Assembly (NCBI RefSeq): GCF_046044395.1
Contig: NZ_JBJUSG010000001.1
Span: 37,550-101,549 of the forward strand
Source of the DNA: Magnetominusculus dajiuhuensis
GTDB lineage: Bacteria; Nitrospirota; Thermodesulfovibrionia; Thermodesulfovibrionales; Magnetobacteriaceae
Reading direction: 5' to 3'
DNA: 64,000 nt
Shown: positions 1 through 8,874 of the stretch, piece after piece
Layout of the letters: the number at the start of each line of letters is the position of its first letter
Numbering within the stretch: the stretch's first letter is position 1
Notes under the pieces: model-generated
Seen by the model: the letters and a program-made list of their open reading frames with translations, nothing else
Told to the model about the DNA's origin: nothing
Database searches by the model: none
Position numbers and translations under genes: made by a program

Positions 1-6
1 GAGATT

Positions 7-2505
7 TCATCGCCGGAGTAGATGATTGACAATAATTTCTACTGGAACTGATAATCTAACTTGAGTTTCAACGGGAGTGTAAATATCGATATCAATTTCT
101 GGCGTATAGATAGATACAATTAAAGCATAGCGAGTTTTTTTGTTCCATCGCTTAAGATTATGTCTTTCTCTCCACCATCCTACCGATGGATATATCCCGA
201 TAATATTGGAATTTGCAAGCTCGGCTGCTTGTCCTTGCCAGATGTCAGAGTGGATAGACCCTACATTTCGCGCATCACCTATTAGCCACTCAGGACCTTC
301 AGTCCCGGGATGTTCTCCGTCATCGCGGGCCTGAATATTGATGCGCCGTACAAACTCACCCTCAGATTCTCCTGGCCCGTTGACTGCAAATCTGAGCGCA
401 TGAGAAGCGTATCTGTATCGGTTATCCCAACCAACTTCTCCCGGCCCTGGCTCTATGAAGTAAGAAAGCGTGACTCTCATGGTCACCTTCGTTTCCCCAA
501 GGTTCGATAATTCATCTGAAGGCCACGGAAGTTTGTAAAGATGCATTTCATTGGTTTTATAATGGCTGCCGTCTTTATAGAATGGCTGCAACTGCGCTTG
601 CGAAATTAATGTAAGAGAATTTGACGAACAGTATAAGGCGCGGTTGAGATTTGGCACGCCGTATCCGCAGATTCGAAGTAATTTCGCAAAATCTGTTTTG
701 TTAGGCGATTGAGATTTTATGAATTGAGTCTTCATCGTCTTAGTCCATTCTGCAGTATGAACAATCAAGGCACGTATAGTTTCAGGCCAAGCATCTGGGT
801 ATTGGGTCTGAATTTGAGCTGCCATCCATGCGGCTTGGGCAGATGCGGCACTTGTTCCATTAAAAGATGCAAATTGGGCAACCTGAGGGTTGTAATACGT
901 TGAGAGCAACTGCAGGTCATCTACATCAACAATAGAATCATTAGGGCCGCTGGCCACATTCCCGCCTTCAAAGACAACCTCAGGTTTTATTGGCCACTTA
1001 CGCCAAGGCCATGATAACGACGTCGTGCTGAAAGGAGAAAGGCCGCCATGTGGGGCAATAGGGTAATATGATTTCCATGTATGGTCAGTGATTGCCGTTT
1101 TTTCAGAATAAGCGCCAACAGTCAAAGCATTCCATGCCTGACCAGGGTCGTGTACCTCGTCAGTCTGGTTCGCGTTTGGATAGTTTCGCCAATTCGAGTT
1201 ATCAACATTTCCCGCACAAACCACTATTAAACGTCTGGTATCATCTTCATATCCAGAAGCTAACGCGTCCACCTCGGCTGACCATGATGAAGGTTTTCCA
1301 CTGTCACGGCTGTCAGTGGATGTAACCGCCATACACATGATTCGCTTACGCTGTGGTGATTGAATCTCCGCACGGCTTAAACCTTGAGCAGTCATGTATC
1401 CCCAAAGATCTCTCAGATTTTCACTATCAGGCGGCAGGATTTTTGCGGACTCCAAGCGATGGTTAATCTGCACACGGCTTTTATTATTAAGAACAGCCAG
1501 CAAATCTCCATAGGCTGCCGTCCCCGCCATTAAAGTACCGTGCCCTTTGTGGTCATGTACACCCCATTCTGGTTTAACCGTATGAAGATCAGCGTCATCC
1601 AAGACTGGCTTGATTAGCAGGTGCCCATTGTTTACGCCAGTGTCGAGGATGCAAATGGCTACATCCGTATCATCGTTGAAGCTGGTTCTGCTTAGAAGTT
1701 CTCTTACTTGCTCTACCTGCTCATGATTTTCCATTTCAATATAAAAAGTGGCTATTTCCTTGGCTGCACGCAACTCAGCAATGTCATCTGAGACCTCAAT
1801 CAATTTTTCCAATTGGGTTTGATTTGCCATGATAAGCTCAACCGTTCTTTCTGGAAACCTCAATACATGGTCAGCTCTATCAATATTTAATTGATTCAGC
1901 AGGGAAGTAAATCGCGCAAAAACTTCATCCTGATCACTACTGAGCCAGACTTCCACCCACTCAGAATCTTTACCAGGAAGGAGCTTAATGTCATCCAACC
2001 AGAATGACTTGAGTACGGAAGCACGAATATCTGATATGCTGTTGATTAATTTATTGTTTTTTGGTTTACCATTCTTTTCTTCCATTGCATACTTTGTGAT
2101 CTTATTTAAGAAATGACGACGCTTGTTAAGAGGAACATACACGGTGGCTAATGTTTGCTCTTGCTGATCATCGCCAGTTCTTTTTCGAATATTTAAAAGA
2201 CGGATACGCGATCTTATGTCTTCCAGGCTTTGCGTCATTAGGTCAAAGCCAGGCTCACTGACAAATTCAATGTAAACAGCGTGACGTTCAGCCTGAATAA
2301 CTGATTGCCGTGATCCGGCCTCTGTCCATGCCGTCTCAAACCGTTGTTTTAGGTAATCACTATGACTGAATCGGTCACGGGCAGGAATGCGAGGTTCAGA
2401 ACCATGTCCTGTTCGATGCGTAAACCCTTGCTTGTGAGTTGGCCCGGACAGAAAAATATGCTTGTATTGCTCTTCAGGCACTATGGCGCTCTCCTGCCAA
2501 AACAA
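7..2505 (-). CDS. ietS: Subtilisin-like serine protease, IetS-like (defence / plasmid-stability type)
   Basis: An 832-residue S8-family protease without a signal peptide, so probably cytoplasmic. The catalytic triad is visible: Asp288 in ILDTGVNNGH, His322 in KGHGTLMAG and Ser552 in FNGTSAAS, with the oxyanion Asn433 in CAGN. About 280 residues precede the protease core and about 230 follow it, with no known domain that I recognise. It starts 25 bp inside the end of the upstream AAA ATPase gene, so the two are translationally coupled. A AAA ATPase followed by a large cytoplasmic subtilase is the IetAS arrangement, first described as a stability/incompatibility toxin-antitoxin pair on an Agrobacterium Ti plasmid and later tested as an anti-phage system. 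In that model the protease is the effector. The family assignment comes from architecture and motifs. The stop codon lies just inside the window edge. Confidence 0.85.
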   Translation of the reverse strand: MFWQESAIVPEEQYKHIFLSGPTHKQGFTHRTGHGSEPRIPARDRFSHSDYLKQRFETAWTEAGSRQSVIQAERHAVYIEFVSEPGFDLMTQSLEDIRSRIRLLNIRKRTGDDQQEQTLATVYVPLNKRRHFLNKITKYAMEEKNGKPKNNKLINSISDIRASVLKSFWLDDIKLLPGKDSEWVEVWLSSDQDEVFARFTSLLNQLNIDRADHVLRFPERTVELIMANQTQLEKLIEVSDDIAELRAAKEIATFYIEMENHEQVEQVRELLSRTSFNDDTDVAICILDTGVNNGHLLIKPVLDDADLHTVKPEWGVHDHKGHGTLMAGTAAYGDLLAVLNNKSRVQINHRLESAKILPPDSENLRDLWGYMTAQGLSRAEIQSPQRKRIMCMAVTSTDSRDSGKPSSWSAEVDALASGYEDDTRRLIVVCAGNVDNSNWRNYPNANQTDEVHDPGQAWNALTVGAYSEKTAITDHTWKSYYPIAPHGGLSPFSTTSLSWPWRKWPIKPEVVFEGGNVASGPNDSIVDVDDLQLLSTYYNPQVAQFASFNGTSAASAQAAWMAAQIQTQYPDAWPETIRALIVHTAEWTKTMKTQFIKSQSPNKTDFAKLLRICGYGVPNLNRALYCSSNSLTLISQAQLQPFYKDGSHYKTNEMHLYKLPWPSDELSNLGETKVTMRVTLSYFIEPGPGEVGWDNRYRYASHALRFAVNGPGESEGEFVRRINIQARDDGEHPGTEGPEWLIGDARNVGSIHSDIWQGQAAELANSNIIGIYPSVGWWRERHNLKRWNKKTRYALIVSIYTPEIDIDIYTPVETQVRLSVPVEIIVNHLLRR

Positions 2506-3464
2506 GCATTTCTACGTTCGTTTAACATCTGCCCTAACAGTGATGCCTCCACTTTTTGTTTGTCAGACAGGATTGCCTGCTTTATGGCATCGCGGCAAGA
2601 CTGATCGATTTCAGCATGACTTAATCCATCGCTTTCTTTCAATATGGTCTTCCATGTAAATTTTGAAGCCATAAACGCCCCAAGCACATTTTGAATCAAA
2701 CTTTTACACTCTTCAGTAGTAGGTTGTTCATAATACAGCACATCATCAAAACGCCGAAATAGCGCACGATCCAATAGCTTTGGACTATTAGTGACCGCAA
2801 TAATGACGCTATCAGAGATGTCCTGCTCAATAAATTGTAAAAATGAATTCAGTACGCGCCGCATCTCACCCACATCGTTGTCCAACGACCTTTCCCCTCC
2901 GATTGCATCAAACTCATCGAAGAGGTAAAGCCCTGTCTCTTTCTGTATCAGATCAAATATCTGGCGTAGTTTAGCACTGGTTTCACCCATAAATTTTGTG
3001 ACCAGCCGATCCACCTGGATAGTGTACATAGTCAGACGGAGTTCGCGGGCTAATACCCTTGAGGTCATTGTCTTACCGGTTCCTGGTGGTCCTATGAGCA
3101 TGATTTTCCGGCGATTTGTCAAACCGTGGGTTTTTAGTTTTTGCTGTTGCCGGTATTCATGAATTATACGCTCGACACGGTTTCTTATGGCTGTTGGAAT
3201 AACTAAAGCCGAGATAGGAATGTCCGGCTCCTCAGATAGCACCAGCCCTCGCATATCTTGTGGAAATTTGAGGATTACGGCTCCCTTAGGTTGGCGGGCC
3301 TTGTCCACCATTTCCCGTATATCATGGGCCAATGCGCCATGTCCCTGCCCTGCCTCGTGCGCCGCCATCTGGAGCGCCACGGTAATAAACCGTTCAGGGT
3401 CGCTGCTTAGATGCGACCGAATCAGAGATTTAATTTGTTCTGCTGTTGCCATATCACGTATCAT
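2481..3464 (-). CDS. ietA: AAA+ ATPase, IetA-like partner of the subtilase
   Basis: A 327-residue AAA+ ATPase with one nucleotide-binding module. Walker A is GPPGTGKT at residues 125-132, Walker B is LYLFDEFDA around 179-187, sensor-1 Asn is in AVTNSP near 226, and Arg-finger candidates lie in LFRRFD near 237-238. The first 110 residues are helical and may recognise the partner or a substrate. It is the first gene of a two-gene operon and its end overlaps the protease start by 25 bp. In the IetAS model this subunit controls or unfolds substrates for the protease. GAGG lies just upstream of the ATG; a second ATG four codons in is also possible. A short palindrome (ATTGTTTTACAAT, 3479-3491) sits in the leader and could be an operator. 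Confidence 0.85.
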   Translation of the reverse strand: MIRDMATAEQIKSLIRSHLSSDPERFITVALQMAAHEAGQGHGALAHDIREMVDKARQPKGAVILKFPQDMRGLVLSEEPDIPISALVIPTAIRNRVERIIHEYRQQQKLKTHGLTNRRKIMLIGPPGTGKTMTSRVLARELRLTMYTIQVDRLVTKFMGETSAKLRQIFDLIQKETGLYLFDEFDAIGGERSLDNDVGEMRRVLNSFLQFIEQDISDSVIIAVTNSPKLLDRALFRRFDDVLYYEQPTTEECKSLIQNVLGAFMASKFTWKTILKESDGLSHAEIDQSCRDAIKQAILSDKQKVEASLLGQMLNERRNACFGRRAP

Positions 3465-3561
3465 CCTGCCTCACTAACATTGTAAAACAATCATACAAAT
3501 TTTAAAAAGCTATAATCATCACCGTAGATCAAATACATGGCATTACTGCGGCGAGCCTTTG

Positions 3562-3738
3562 TCAACTGTGACACAACCTCGTCTGATATATGCGGGAGTC
3601 TATGTTAAGCAAATGGATAGTGTTGTCGGATAGTTTGAATGTGATGCGAACGTCACGAGTTACGAAACATGAATATGAACCTTTTAATAGTTCGCCAAGT
3701 TTTTTTAGAAATGGTTTATCAGCTTCAAGATTAAGCAT
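3562..3738 (-). CDS. Small RelE/ParE-like toxin candidate of a toxin-antitoxin pair
   Basis: A 58-residue product if started at the ATG at 3738, which overlaps the antitoxin stop by 8 bp (ATGCTTAA); an upstream in-frame ATG at 3756 would add six residues. The sequence FLKKLGELLKGSY followed by a strand-rich half with DVRITFKL and TIHLLNIDSRIY resembles the core of RelE/ParE-type toxins. It is shorter than the usual 80-95 residues and lacks the normal C-terminal end, so it may be a minimal or decayed toxin. Its position directly behind an antitoxin-like gene is the main support. It lies 98 bp upstream of the IetAS operon on the same strand, which suggests a shared defence or stability island. 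Confidence 0.5.
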   Translation of the reverse strand: MLNLEADKPFLKKLGELLKGSYSCFVTRDVRITFKLSDNTIHLLNIDSRIYQTRLCHS

Positions 3739-3967
3739 CCTCAGAAACCGACTCAAGAACAGCCTTTATTAATTCATTGGAATTATTAAAGACATACCTC
3801 TCAGGATTGGCCTCGGCGGCAATACACTCCCCGATAAAGGCCTTATGCTTGCGCTCCTTCTCAGCAAGAAAAGATGTAAACTCAGCTATCTCTTTAACGC
3901 GCTCAGGGGAAAGCTCCGGTAACGTCGCGGTAATCCGCTCAATATCGGGGTTTGTAACAGCAACCAC
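3731..3967 (-). CDS. Antitoxin-like protein of the toxin-antitoxin pair
   Basis: A 78-residue product from the GTG at 3967, chosen because AGAGGTG lies five bases upstream (3973-3979). A longer reading from an ATG at 4048 exists, but its first 27 residues look like translated promoter DNA. The protein is charged and helical (LSPERVKEIAEFTSFLAEKERKHKAF in outline) and ends in a segment (PERYVFNNSNELIKAVLESVSE) of the type that binds a small toxin. I see no clear DNA-binding fold. The stop overlaps the toxin start by 8 bp, the usual arrangement for type II modules. The assignment rests on gene pairing and general sequence character, not on a named family. Confidence 0.5.
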   Translation of the reverse strand: MVAVTNPDIERITATLPELSPERVKEIAEFTSFLAEKERKHKAFIGECIAAEANPERYVFNNSNELIKAVLESVSEDA

Positions 3968-4002
3968 AGGGGCACCTCTGTTATAGTTTCGCTCATAGTG
4001 GT

Positions 4003-4011
4003 AGTATAGCA
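4003..4011 (-). promoter_or_regulatory. Extended -10 promoter for the toxin-antitoxin pair
   Basis: On the minus strand the bases read TGCTATACT, an extended -10 (TGn plus TATACT), with an expected transcription start near 3996 and the antitoxin GTG at 3967. No convincing -35 box is visible. The same 12-mer TGCTATACTACC lies before the heptosyltransferase gene at 12593. Confidence 0.4.
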
Positions 4012-4102
4012 TAATACGCCGGTTTAAACACTCAGCAACTCCCGCCACATAATCTTCCCTTGTTTGACATTTAACGTCCCATGCGATACAATCTTATTTA
4101 GA

Positions 4103-6232
4103 ATGTCATCAACACATAGATTTAAAAGTCTCACCCCGGATGCCGCTGCCGCATTTGTCTATGTGGCCGCGTTTTTGGCTTATGTGCTTGTTGCCCTTTG
4201 CCTTCAGCCCATCATAAACGGCGATACCGACTTGTGGTATCACCTTAACGGCGGCAGATATATTGCCGCACACGGTGAGATTGCCAATAGTTCATTCTTT
4301 TCCTTCATTGACCCCCCGCGCCATAGGGCCAACTACTACTGGCTTTTTCAACTGCTCAGCTATAAGGTTTACCTCCTGCTGGGATATGGCGGGCTTATCG
4401 TGCTGCGCTCTGCGCTGTTCATATTTATCACTGCCATTGTCTGGGCGCTGTTTCGATGCCGCATTGGCGGGGTTACGCCGTTTTTTGCCATGCTGCTTAC
4501 CCTTTATGTCATGCTGCTTATGCCGCGGCTACTCCTCAGTAGACCTCATGTCTTTAGCTATCTCTTTATGGCGGCCTTTGTGTATGTCTATGAAGTCAGG
4601 CCCGGCAGGTCTTATCTCCTCCCCGTCATCGCCCTTTTGTGGGTGAATCTCCACGGCATCCAATACCCCGTGATGCTCTTAATCTCAGGCGCTTATATGG
4701 CAGAGGTCTACGTAAGTCGCCTGAAAAGAAAAACTCCATTTACCAAAGAAGAACTTATCGTGATAGTATCGTCGGCGGCCTGTATAGGGACGGTATATCT
4801 GACCCCCAACGGGGGCACCTTGCTGAACGTGCCATTTACTGACACGCGTTACGCCTCCTTGTATATTAACGAACTGAGGACTCTGACCACCGGAGAGTTT
4901 TTTAATTTCAGCATAAACAAGGATGGGATTTCCTACTCATCGCTTTTCAACGTAACCGTTGTTTTAACAATCATCTGTGGCACCGCCTCCCTGATGTATA
5001 AAAAACTCAGACTTAGCCATATCATTATACTCATCGGCGCAGTAATCCTCTTAACAAAGGGCGCTCGCTTCAGGACAGAGTTTGCGCTCCTTGTCATGCC
5101 GCTTATCGTCAGCAGCCTGCCGCTTATTTATAATAACGCAAGGGCAAGGTCAGAAGGTATTCCCCCGCCTTTACCATATTGGCGAACTGTCGCCACAGCA
5201 GTGCTGCTTCCCCTGCCATTTATGTTTGTCCACACCACGCTGAAGGACTCACCTGTGCGGGCGCGGGAGTTTCCCCATGGCGTGGTCTCATTTCTTAATC
5301 ATGTCAAACATACACCCGGCACACTCATGAACCATCCCAACTCCGGCGGCTATCTCCAGTGGGAACTCTACCCGCGATATAAAATTGCTATGGACATGGA
5401 GGTACCTTTTTTGTTTACTGACTTCGATTTTTATAACCTCATCATGAGCTATCAGGACGAGGTGGTCTTCAGGAAATTCATTGCCAAATACCGGCCAACC
5501 TTTATAACCGTACCCATGCAGTACGCCGCGTTTAAGGGAATAATCGCGAAATTCCCGGAATATAAACCCGTCTTCTTCGACGACGCCGAGGTCTTATATT
5601 CAAAAATCCCCCAAGTAATAAATTTATATTCCATACAGAACGTTGACCCGTTTACACCGGCGATACCCACGAAGGAAAACGCAGCGGCGGTACTTGGGGA
5701 GTTGAATAAAATCGCCTCAATAGACCCGGAAATTGATACCGTAAACCAGTTAATCGCCCATATAAAAATTACCGATGGCAGATACGATGAGGCAGGGCAG
5801 TACGCCGAAAGGCTGATTAAGTCATCGCCTGAGCTGCCGACCGGATATTATTTGAAGGGAGATTCTCTCATAGGCAAGTTTGACTACGCCGCGGCGGCCA
5901 GATCATTCACAATGGCCATAGGGCGCGCGCCAGACGGCAAAAAGTCCTCCATATACAGGAAACTATGGGAGTGCAGTTTTAAAATGGGGCATGACAATGA
6001 AGCCTATAAGGCGCTGTCAAAGGCGGTTGATGTCTTCTCGCCCCAGACGCCCTATTCAGACTTGTACGCGCTGGGGCTTCTTGCCCTCAAAGATGGTGAC
6101 GGCGAAAGGGCGCACACGCTCTTTAGTGCCGCTTACGAGAAACTTCCACCCGCTGACGACATAAGCAATCGGGACAACGCCTCACTGGCGGAGTGGGAGC
6201 GAAAAATCAGAGAAATGCTCTCTGCGTATTAA
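4103..6232 (+). CDS. Polytopic membrane protein with C-terminal TPRs, GT-C-like, function unknown
   Basis: A 709-residue protein if started at the ATG at 4103 (MSSTHRFKSL); an ATG 13 codons upstream is also in frame and neither has a good ribosome site. The first 350 or so residues hold about ten hydrophobic helices, with an acidic first periplasmic loop (NGDTDLWYHLNGG) of the sort seen in GT-C glycosyltransferases. A soluble segment follows (about 350-530), then helical TPR-like repeats (about 530-709: DGRYDEAGQYAERLIKSSPE, DYAAAARSFTMAI). The layout matches the second membrane-TPR protein at 7026-8801 on the other side of a pilin gene. A role in glycosylating pilin or a surface polymer is inferred. 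It converges on the pilin gene at 6380. Confidence 0.6.
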   Translation: MSSTHRFKSLTPDAAAAFVYVAAFLAYVLVALCLQPIINGDTDLWYHLNGGRYIAAHGEIANSSFFSFIDPPRHRANYYWLFQLLSYKVYLLLGYGGLIVLRSALFIFITAIVWALFRCRIGGVTPFFAMLLTLYVMLLMPRLLLSRPHVFSYLFMAAFVYVYEVRPGRSYLLPVIALLWVNLHGIQYPVMLLISGAYMAEVYVSRLKRKTPFTKEELIVIVSSAACIGTVYLTPNGGTLLNVPFTDTRYASLYINELRTLTTGEFFNFSINKDGISYSSLFNVTVVLTIICGTASLMYKKLRLSHIIILIGAVILLTKGARFRTEFALLVMPLIVSSLPLIYNNARARSEGIPPPLPYWRTVATAVLLPLPFMFVHTTLKDSPVRAREFPHGVVSFLNHVKHTPGTLMNHPNSGGYLQWELYPRYKIAMDMEVPFLFTDFDFYNLIMSYQDEVVFRKFIAKYRPTFITVPMQYAAFKGIIAKFPEYKPVFFDDAEVLYSKIPQVINLYSIQNVDPFTPAIPTKENAAAVLGELNKIASIDPEIDTVNQLIAHIKITDGRYDEAGQYAERLIKSSPELPTGYYLKGDSLIGKFDYAAAARSFTMAIGRAPDGKKSSIYRKLWECSFKMGHDNEAYKALSKAVDVFSPQTPYSDLYALGLLALKDGDGERAHTLFSAAYEKLPPADDISNRDNASLAEWERKIREMLSAY

Positions 6233-6262
6233 CACCAAGAGCCTGCCATCCAGCCTTCAGCC

Positions 6263-6369
6263 GGAGTTCTGGAAGCCGCCAACGGGCGGCAGATGGAAAT
6301 CAATAGATAAAATATTGGCAAAAATACGGGGTGAAGGGGGGGTTCCCCCCCCTTCGTCGTTAATCCTTA
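6263..6369 (+). repeat. Dispersed repeat ending in a terminator-like hairpin
   Basis: Begins GGAGTTCTGGAAGCCGCC, continues through CGGGCGGCA and ends in a G-rich/C-rich hairpin (arms 6333-6342 and 6345-6355) followed by TTAATCCTT. A close relative lies at 45182-45283, and the hairpin part alone is inverted at 19593-19636. Here it separates two convergent genes, so it probably ends transcription from both sides. Confidence 0.7.
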
Positions 6370-6379
6370 AGGCCGTGCC

Positions 6380-6874
6380 CTAAAAACCGCACTTGTTGTT
6401 GTTATTGTCAATCTTAATCTCACCACTGGCGCAGCTTGCCCCGGCGGATACGGTATTAGGTGCCAGATTTGCCCCAATGTTATATGTTGTCCGGTTGGTG
6501 TTTACCTCTATTCTGTAAGTAAAGAGCAGCCCGCTGGTATTACCAGGCTTCCACGCTGGCAGAAACGACAGTATAGAGGCGGCACCTGTTATCGCCTGGT
6601 CTGTAAGGGTCGAACATGGCGCGTAATAGCAGCCGTTTTCATTGTAATACTGCTCCATGAGAACCCTCAGCGACTGGATGTTTTGGGCGGCCTCTGTCCT
6701 CTGGGCCTTTACCCTTTGTCCCAGAAACAAGGGGATTGCGATGGCCGAGAGAATCCCTATTATTACCAACGTTATAATCAGCTCAACCAACGTAAATCCC
6801 CTCTGTCCGCGTAACTGGCTTGACCGGTCAGCCGCGCTCATCGCACTCACCGTGGCCATTATACCTTTGTTCAT
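6380..6874 (-). CDS. Type IV pilin / pseudopilin
   Basis: A 164-residue prepilin. A basic leader of about 25 residues is followed by the prepilin peptidase site G/FTLVELIITLV, with Glu5 of the mature protein, then a hydrophobic helix (IGILSAIAIPLFLGQ). The C-terminal domain carries paired cysteines and a disulfide-type ending (ASCASG...NKCGF). A very strong ribosome site (GAGGAGGATTAG) precedes the ATG. It is the most diverged of five pilins in the first 12.3 kb and lies 23 kb from the nearest sigma54 regulator. No assembly genes (pilB, pilC, pilQ) are in the window, so they must lie elsewhere. Confidence 0.9.
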   Translation of the reverse strand: MNKGIMATVSAMSAADRSSQLRGQRGFTLVELIITLVIIGILSAIAIPLFLGQRVKAQRTEAAQNIQSLRVLMEQYYNENGCYYAPCSTLTDQAITGAASILSFLPAWKPGNTSGLLFTYRIEVNTNRTTYNIGANLAPNTVSAGASCASGEIKIDNNNNKCGF

Positions 6875-7025
6875 CTAATCCTCCTCGTTGTGTCTGTCCT
6901 GGTTTCATTGGCGCGTCAAGATTGCACCGGCAAGGCCGGAGACTATACTCCCTAAGTCGTTACACATATTCTAACAAAAAAACACAGATTTTTTCTTTAG
7001 CCGTGACGCCATCCTGAACAATTTC

Positions 7026-8801
7026 TCAGCGGCGTAAATACTTTCCAGCCTCTTTTTGCATCTTCGCGGCAACCAAAAGTGAAGCGGCCTGCTGCCCAAG
7101 TTTGCCGGCGGGGTCGGCGTCAACGACCTCATAAAAAAAATCCACCGCCTTATCGTAATCTTTTAGCTCAAAGTAACAAAGCCCCAGATTAAACTTTGTC
7201 TGCGAAAGGTAGGAGGCAAGCTCAATGGCCTTGTTGAAATAGGAAATGGCCGTCTGAAGCGCCTCGGTTTTTCCTTGTTCATCCACACCCGGCGCCCCCG
7301 ACATCTGCATATAAACATAGCCGAGATTGTTATAGGCGGCAGTGCAGCCGGGGTCATTATTAATGGCCATCATGAGATAGCCCATAGCCTTTTTATAGTC
7401 TTTTTTAGCAATCTCTATGTTTGACAAGGCGTTAAATACGAGGGCGGCCTGTTCGCCGGATTTATTGGGAACCTCAAGCGCGGCAAACAATTCCCTTTCG
7501 CCGCCTGCGAAGTCCAGTTCCTGCAGCAGGGCTATCCCGTAGTTCGTGTGGGCAACAACAGAGGATGGGGATTTCTTAACCGTGTCCCCCCAAAGAGTCA
7601 GGTCAGACCGCCACACCCCCGTCCGCTCATAAATCAGTACAAAATACCCGGTAGATATCAGTATAAACACGCTGATTAAAACCCTCCTGTTTAATACGTT
7701 CGCAAGCAGGCCCACGCCCAGTATAGAAAACCCCACAGAGGGCAAGTACAGATAGCGCTCACCCAACGGCGCGGCTACCTGCGAAAATATGATTGAAAGA
7801 GATGGGAGCATCGTAAGGACAATCCACAATATTAAAAATGACATGACAGAGCCACACCTGATAAAACAAAAAATGGATGCGCCAACGGCCGCACAAAACA
7901 GCCACACATAACCGCTGCCCTCGGGAATCGCCGGAAGGAGATTGAGATTCAGAGGCAGCAGCAGCTTTTCTATATAATATCCGCTTCCATAGACAAGGTC
8001 GTAGAGAAAATTTATCATCGAAATCAGCGGCGATAGATATGCCCCCTGCGTGCCAGGCCTCTTAATGACATCGCTTAGGCCGCTGCCCTGTCTCATCACA
8101 AAATATACTACGACAACCGCCAACAATATGCCGGCAGACAACACAAGCCGCCTCCACGGCATCTTCGTAAGAAGCCCATAGGCCACCACAACGGCAATCA
8201 GGGTAATCCCGTTTTCTTTGGAGAACATCGAAAACAGATAAAACACGGCACATATCACAATGCCCCTCGGATTGTCCTCCCAACGATAGATGAGAAAACC
8301 TAAAAACGCAAGGAGAAAAAAGAACGTCGCCAGTAAATCTGTCCTGCCCGAAATCCACGCAATGGCCTCGGAATGCACTGGATGCAAGGCAAAGGCCAGC
8401 CCCGCCAAAAACGCGGGCAGCATATCGCCGTTGTCCTTTGCTATAAGACGCCCGGCCACGACAAAGACTAAAACAGAGTTGGCCGCGTGTATAATGAGAT
8501 TATGCAGGTGATAACCCATCGGGGACATCCGCCACAACCCCCAGTCCAGAGACAATGACAGGCGGAGAAATGGCCGGTAATAGAGGCTTTTGCCAAAGAA
8601 ATAGCCGTAAAACGAGTTTGAATCAACAAGTACGGGATTCGTTACCATGTGCATATCATCCCATACAAATCCATTTGACAGCGCGGCTATCGCACCGAAA
8701 AAGGCGGCTGAAACGATGGACAAAATGAAAAAAGCGTTAACCGCTGACCGCCCCTTTAATAATCCCGATATTGTCATATTATACCCCGCACAAACATCCA
8801 C
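7026..8801 (-). CDS. TMTC/PMT-like membrane glycosyltransferase with C-terminal TPRs
   Basis: A 591-residue protein. About ten transmembrane helices fill residues 1-400, with an acidic first loop (SNGFVWDDMHMVTNP) and the conserved HPVHSEAIAWISGR segment typical of bacterial TMTC-like GT-C proteins. A TPR domain follows (about 410-591: AAYNNLGYVYMQM, TKFNLGLCYFELKDYDKAVDFF). Known relatives transfer sugars from a lipid carrier onto proteins or glycans on the outer face of the inner membrane. It sits between pilin genes, so pilin glycosylation is a reasonable inference but not shown. An alternative start at 8777 (MTISGLLKG) would remove eight residues. A strong terminator just upstream isolates it from the pilin at 8875. 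Confidence 0.7.
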   Translation of the reverse strand: MDVCAGYNMTISGLLKGRSAVNAFFILSIVSAAFFGAIAALSNGFVWDDMHMVTNPVLVDSNSFYGYFFGKSLYYRPFLRLSLSLDWGLWRMSPMGYHLHNLIIHAANSVLVFVVAGRLIAKDNGDMLPAFLAGLAFALHPVHSEAIAWISGRTDLLATFFFLLAFLGFLIYRWEDNPRGIVICAVFYLFSMFSKENGITLIAVVVAYGLLTKMPWRRLVLSAGILLAVVVVYFVMRQGSGLSDVIKRPGTQGAYLSPLISMINFLYDLVYGSGYYIEKLLLPLNLNLLPAIPEGSGYVWLFCAAVGASIFCFIRCGSVMSFLILWIVLTMLPSLSIIFSQVAAPLGERYLYLPSVGFSILGVGLLANVLNRRVLISVFILISTGYFVLIYERTGVWRSDLTLWGDTVKKSPSSVVAHTNYGIALLQELDFAGGERELFAALEVPNKSGEQAALVFNALSNIEIAKKDYKKAMGYLMMAINNDPGCTAAYNNLGYVYMQMSGAPGVDEQGKTEALQTAISYFNKAIELASYLSQTKFNLGLCYFELKDYDKAVDFFYEVVDADPAGKLGQQAASLLVAAKMQKEAGKYLRR

Positions 8802-8810
8802 CTATAATAA

Positions 8811-8846
8811 ATAAAAAGGCTGGGGAAAGGACAGCCCCTTTCCCCC
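8811..8846 (-). terminator. Rho-independent terminator of the pilin gene at 8875-9435
   Basis: On the minus strand: GGGGAAAGG, a six-base loop, CCTTTCCCC, then AGCC and a run of five T (8813-8817). The 9-bp stem is perfect. It lies 28 bp past the pilin stop. Confidence 0.85.
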
Positions 8847-8874
8847 GCCAAAATGAGACAGATACCTGTCAGAA

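Noticed and set aside
4012..4048. N-terminal extension of the antitoxin gene
   Set aside because: It would cover the -10 promoter, and the GTG at 3967 has its own ribosome site.
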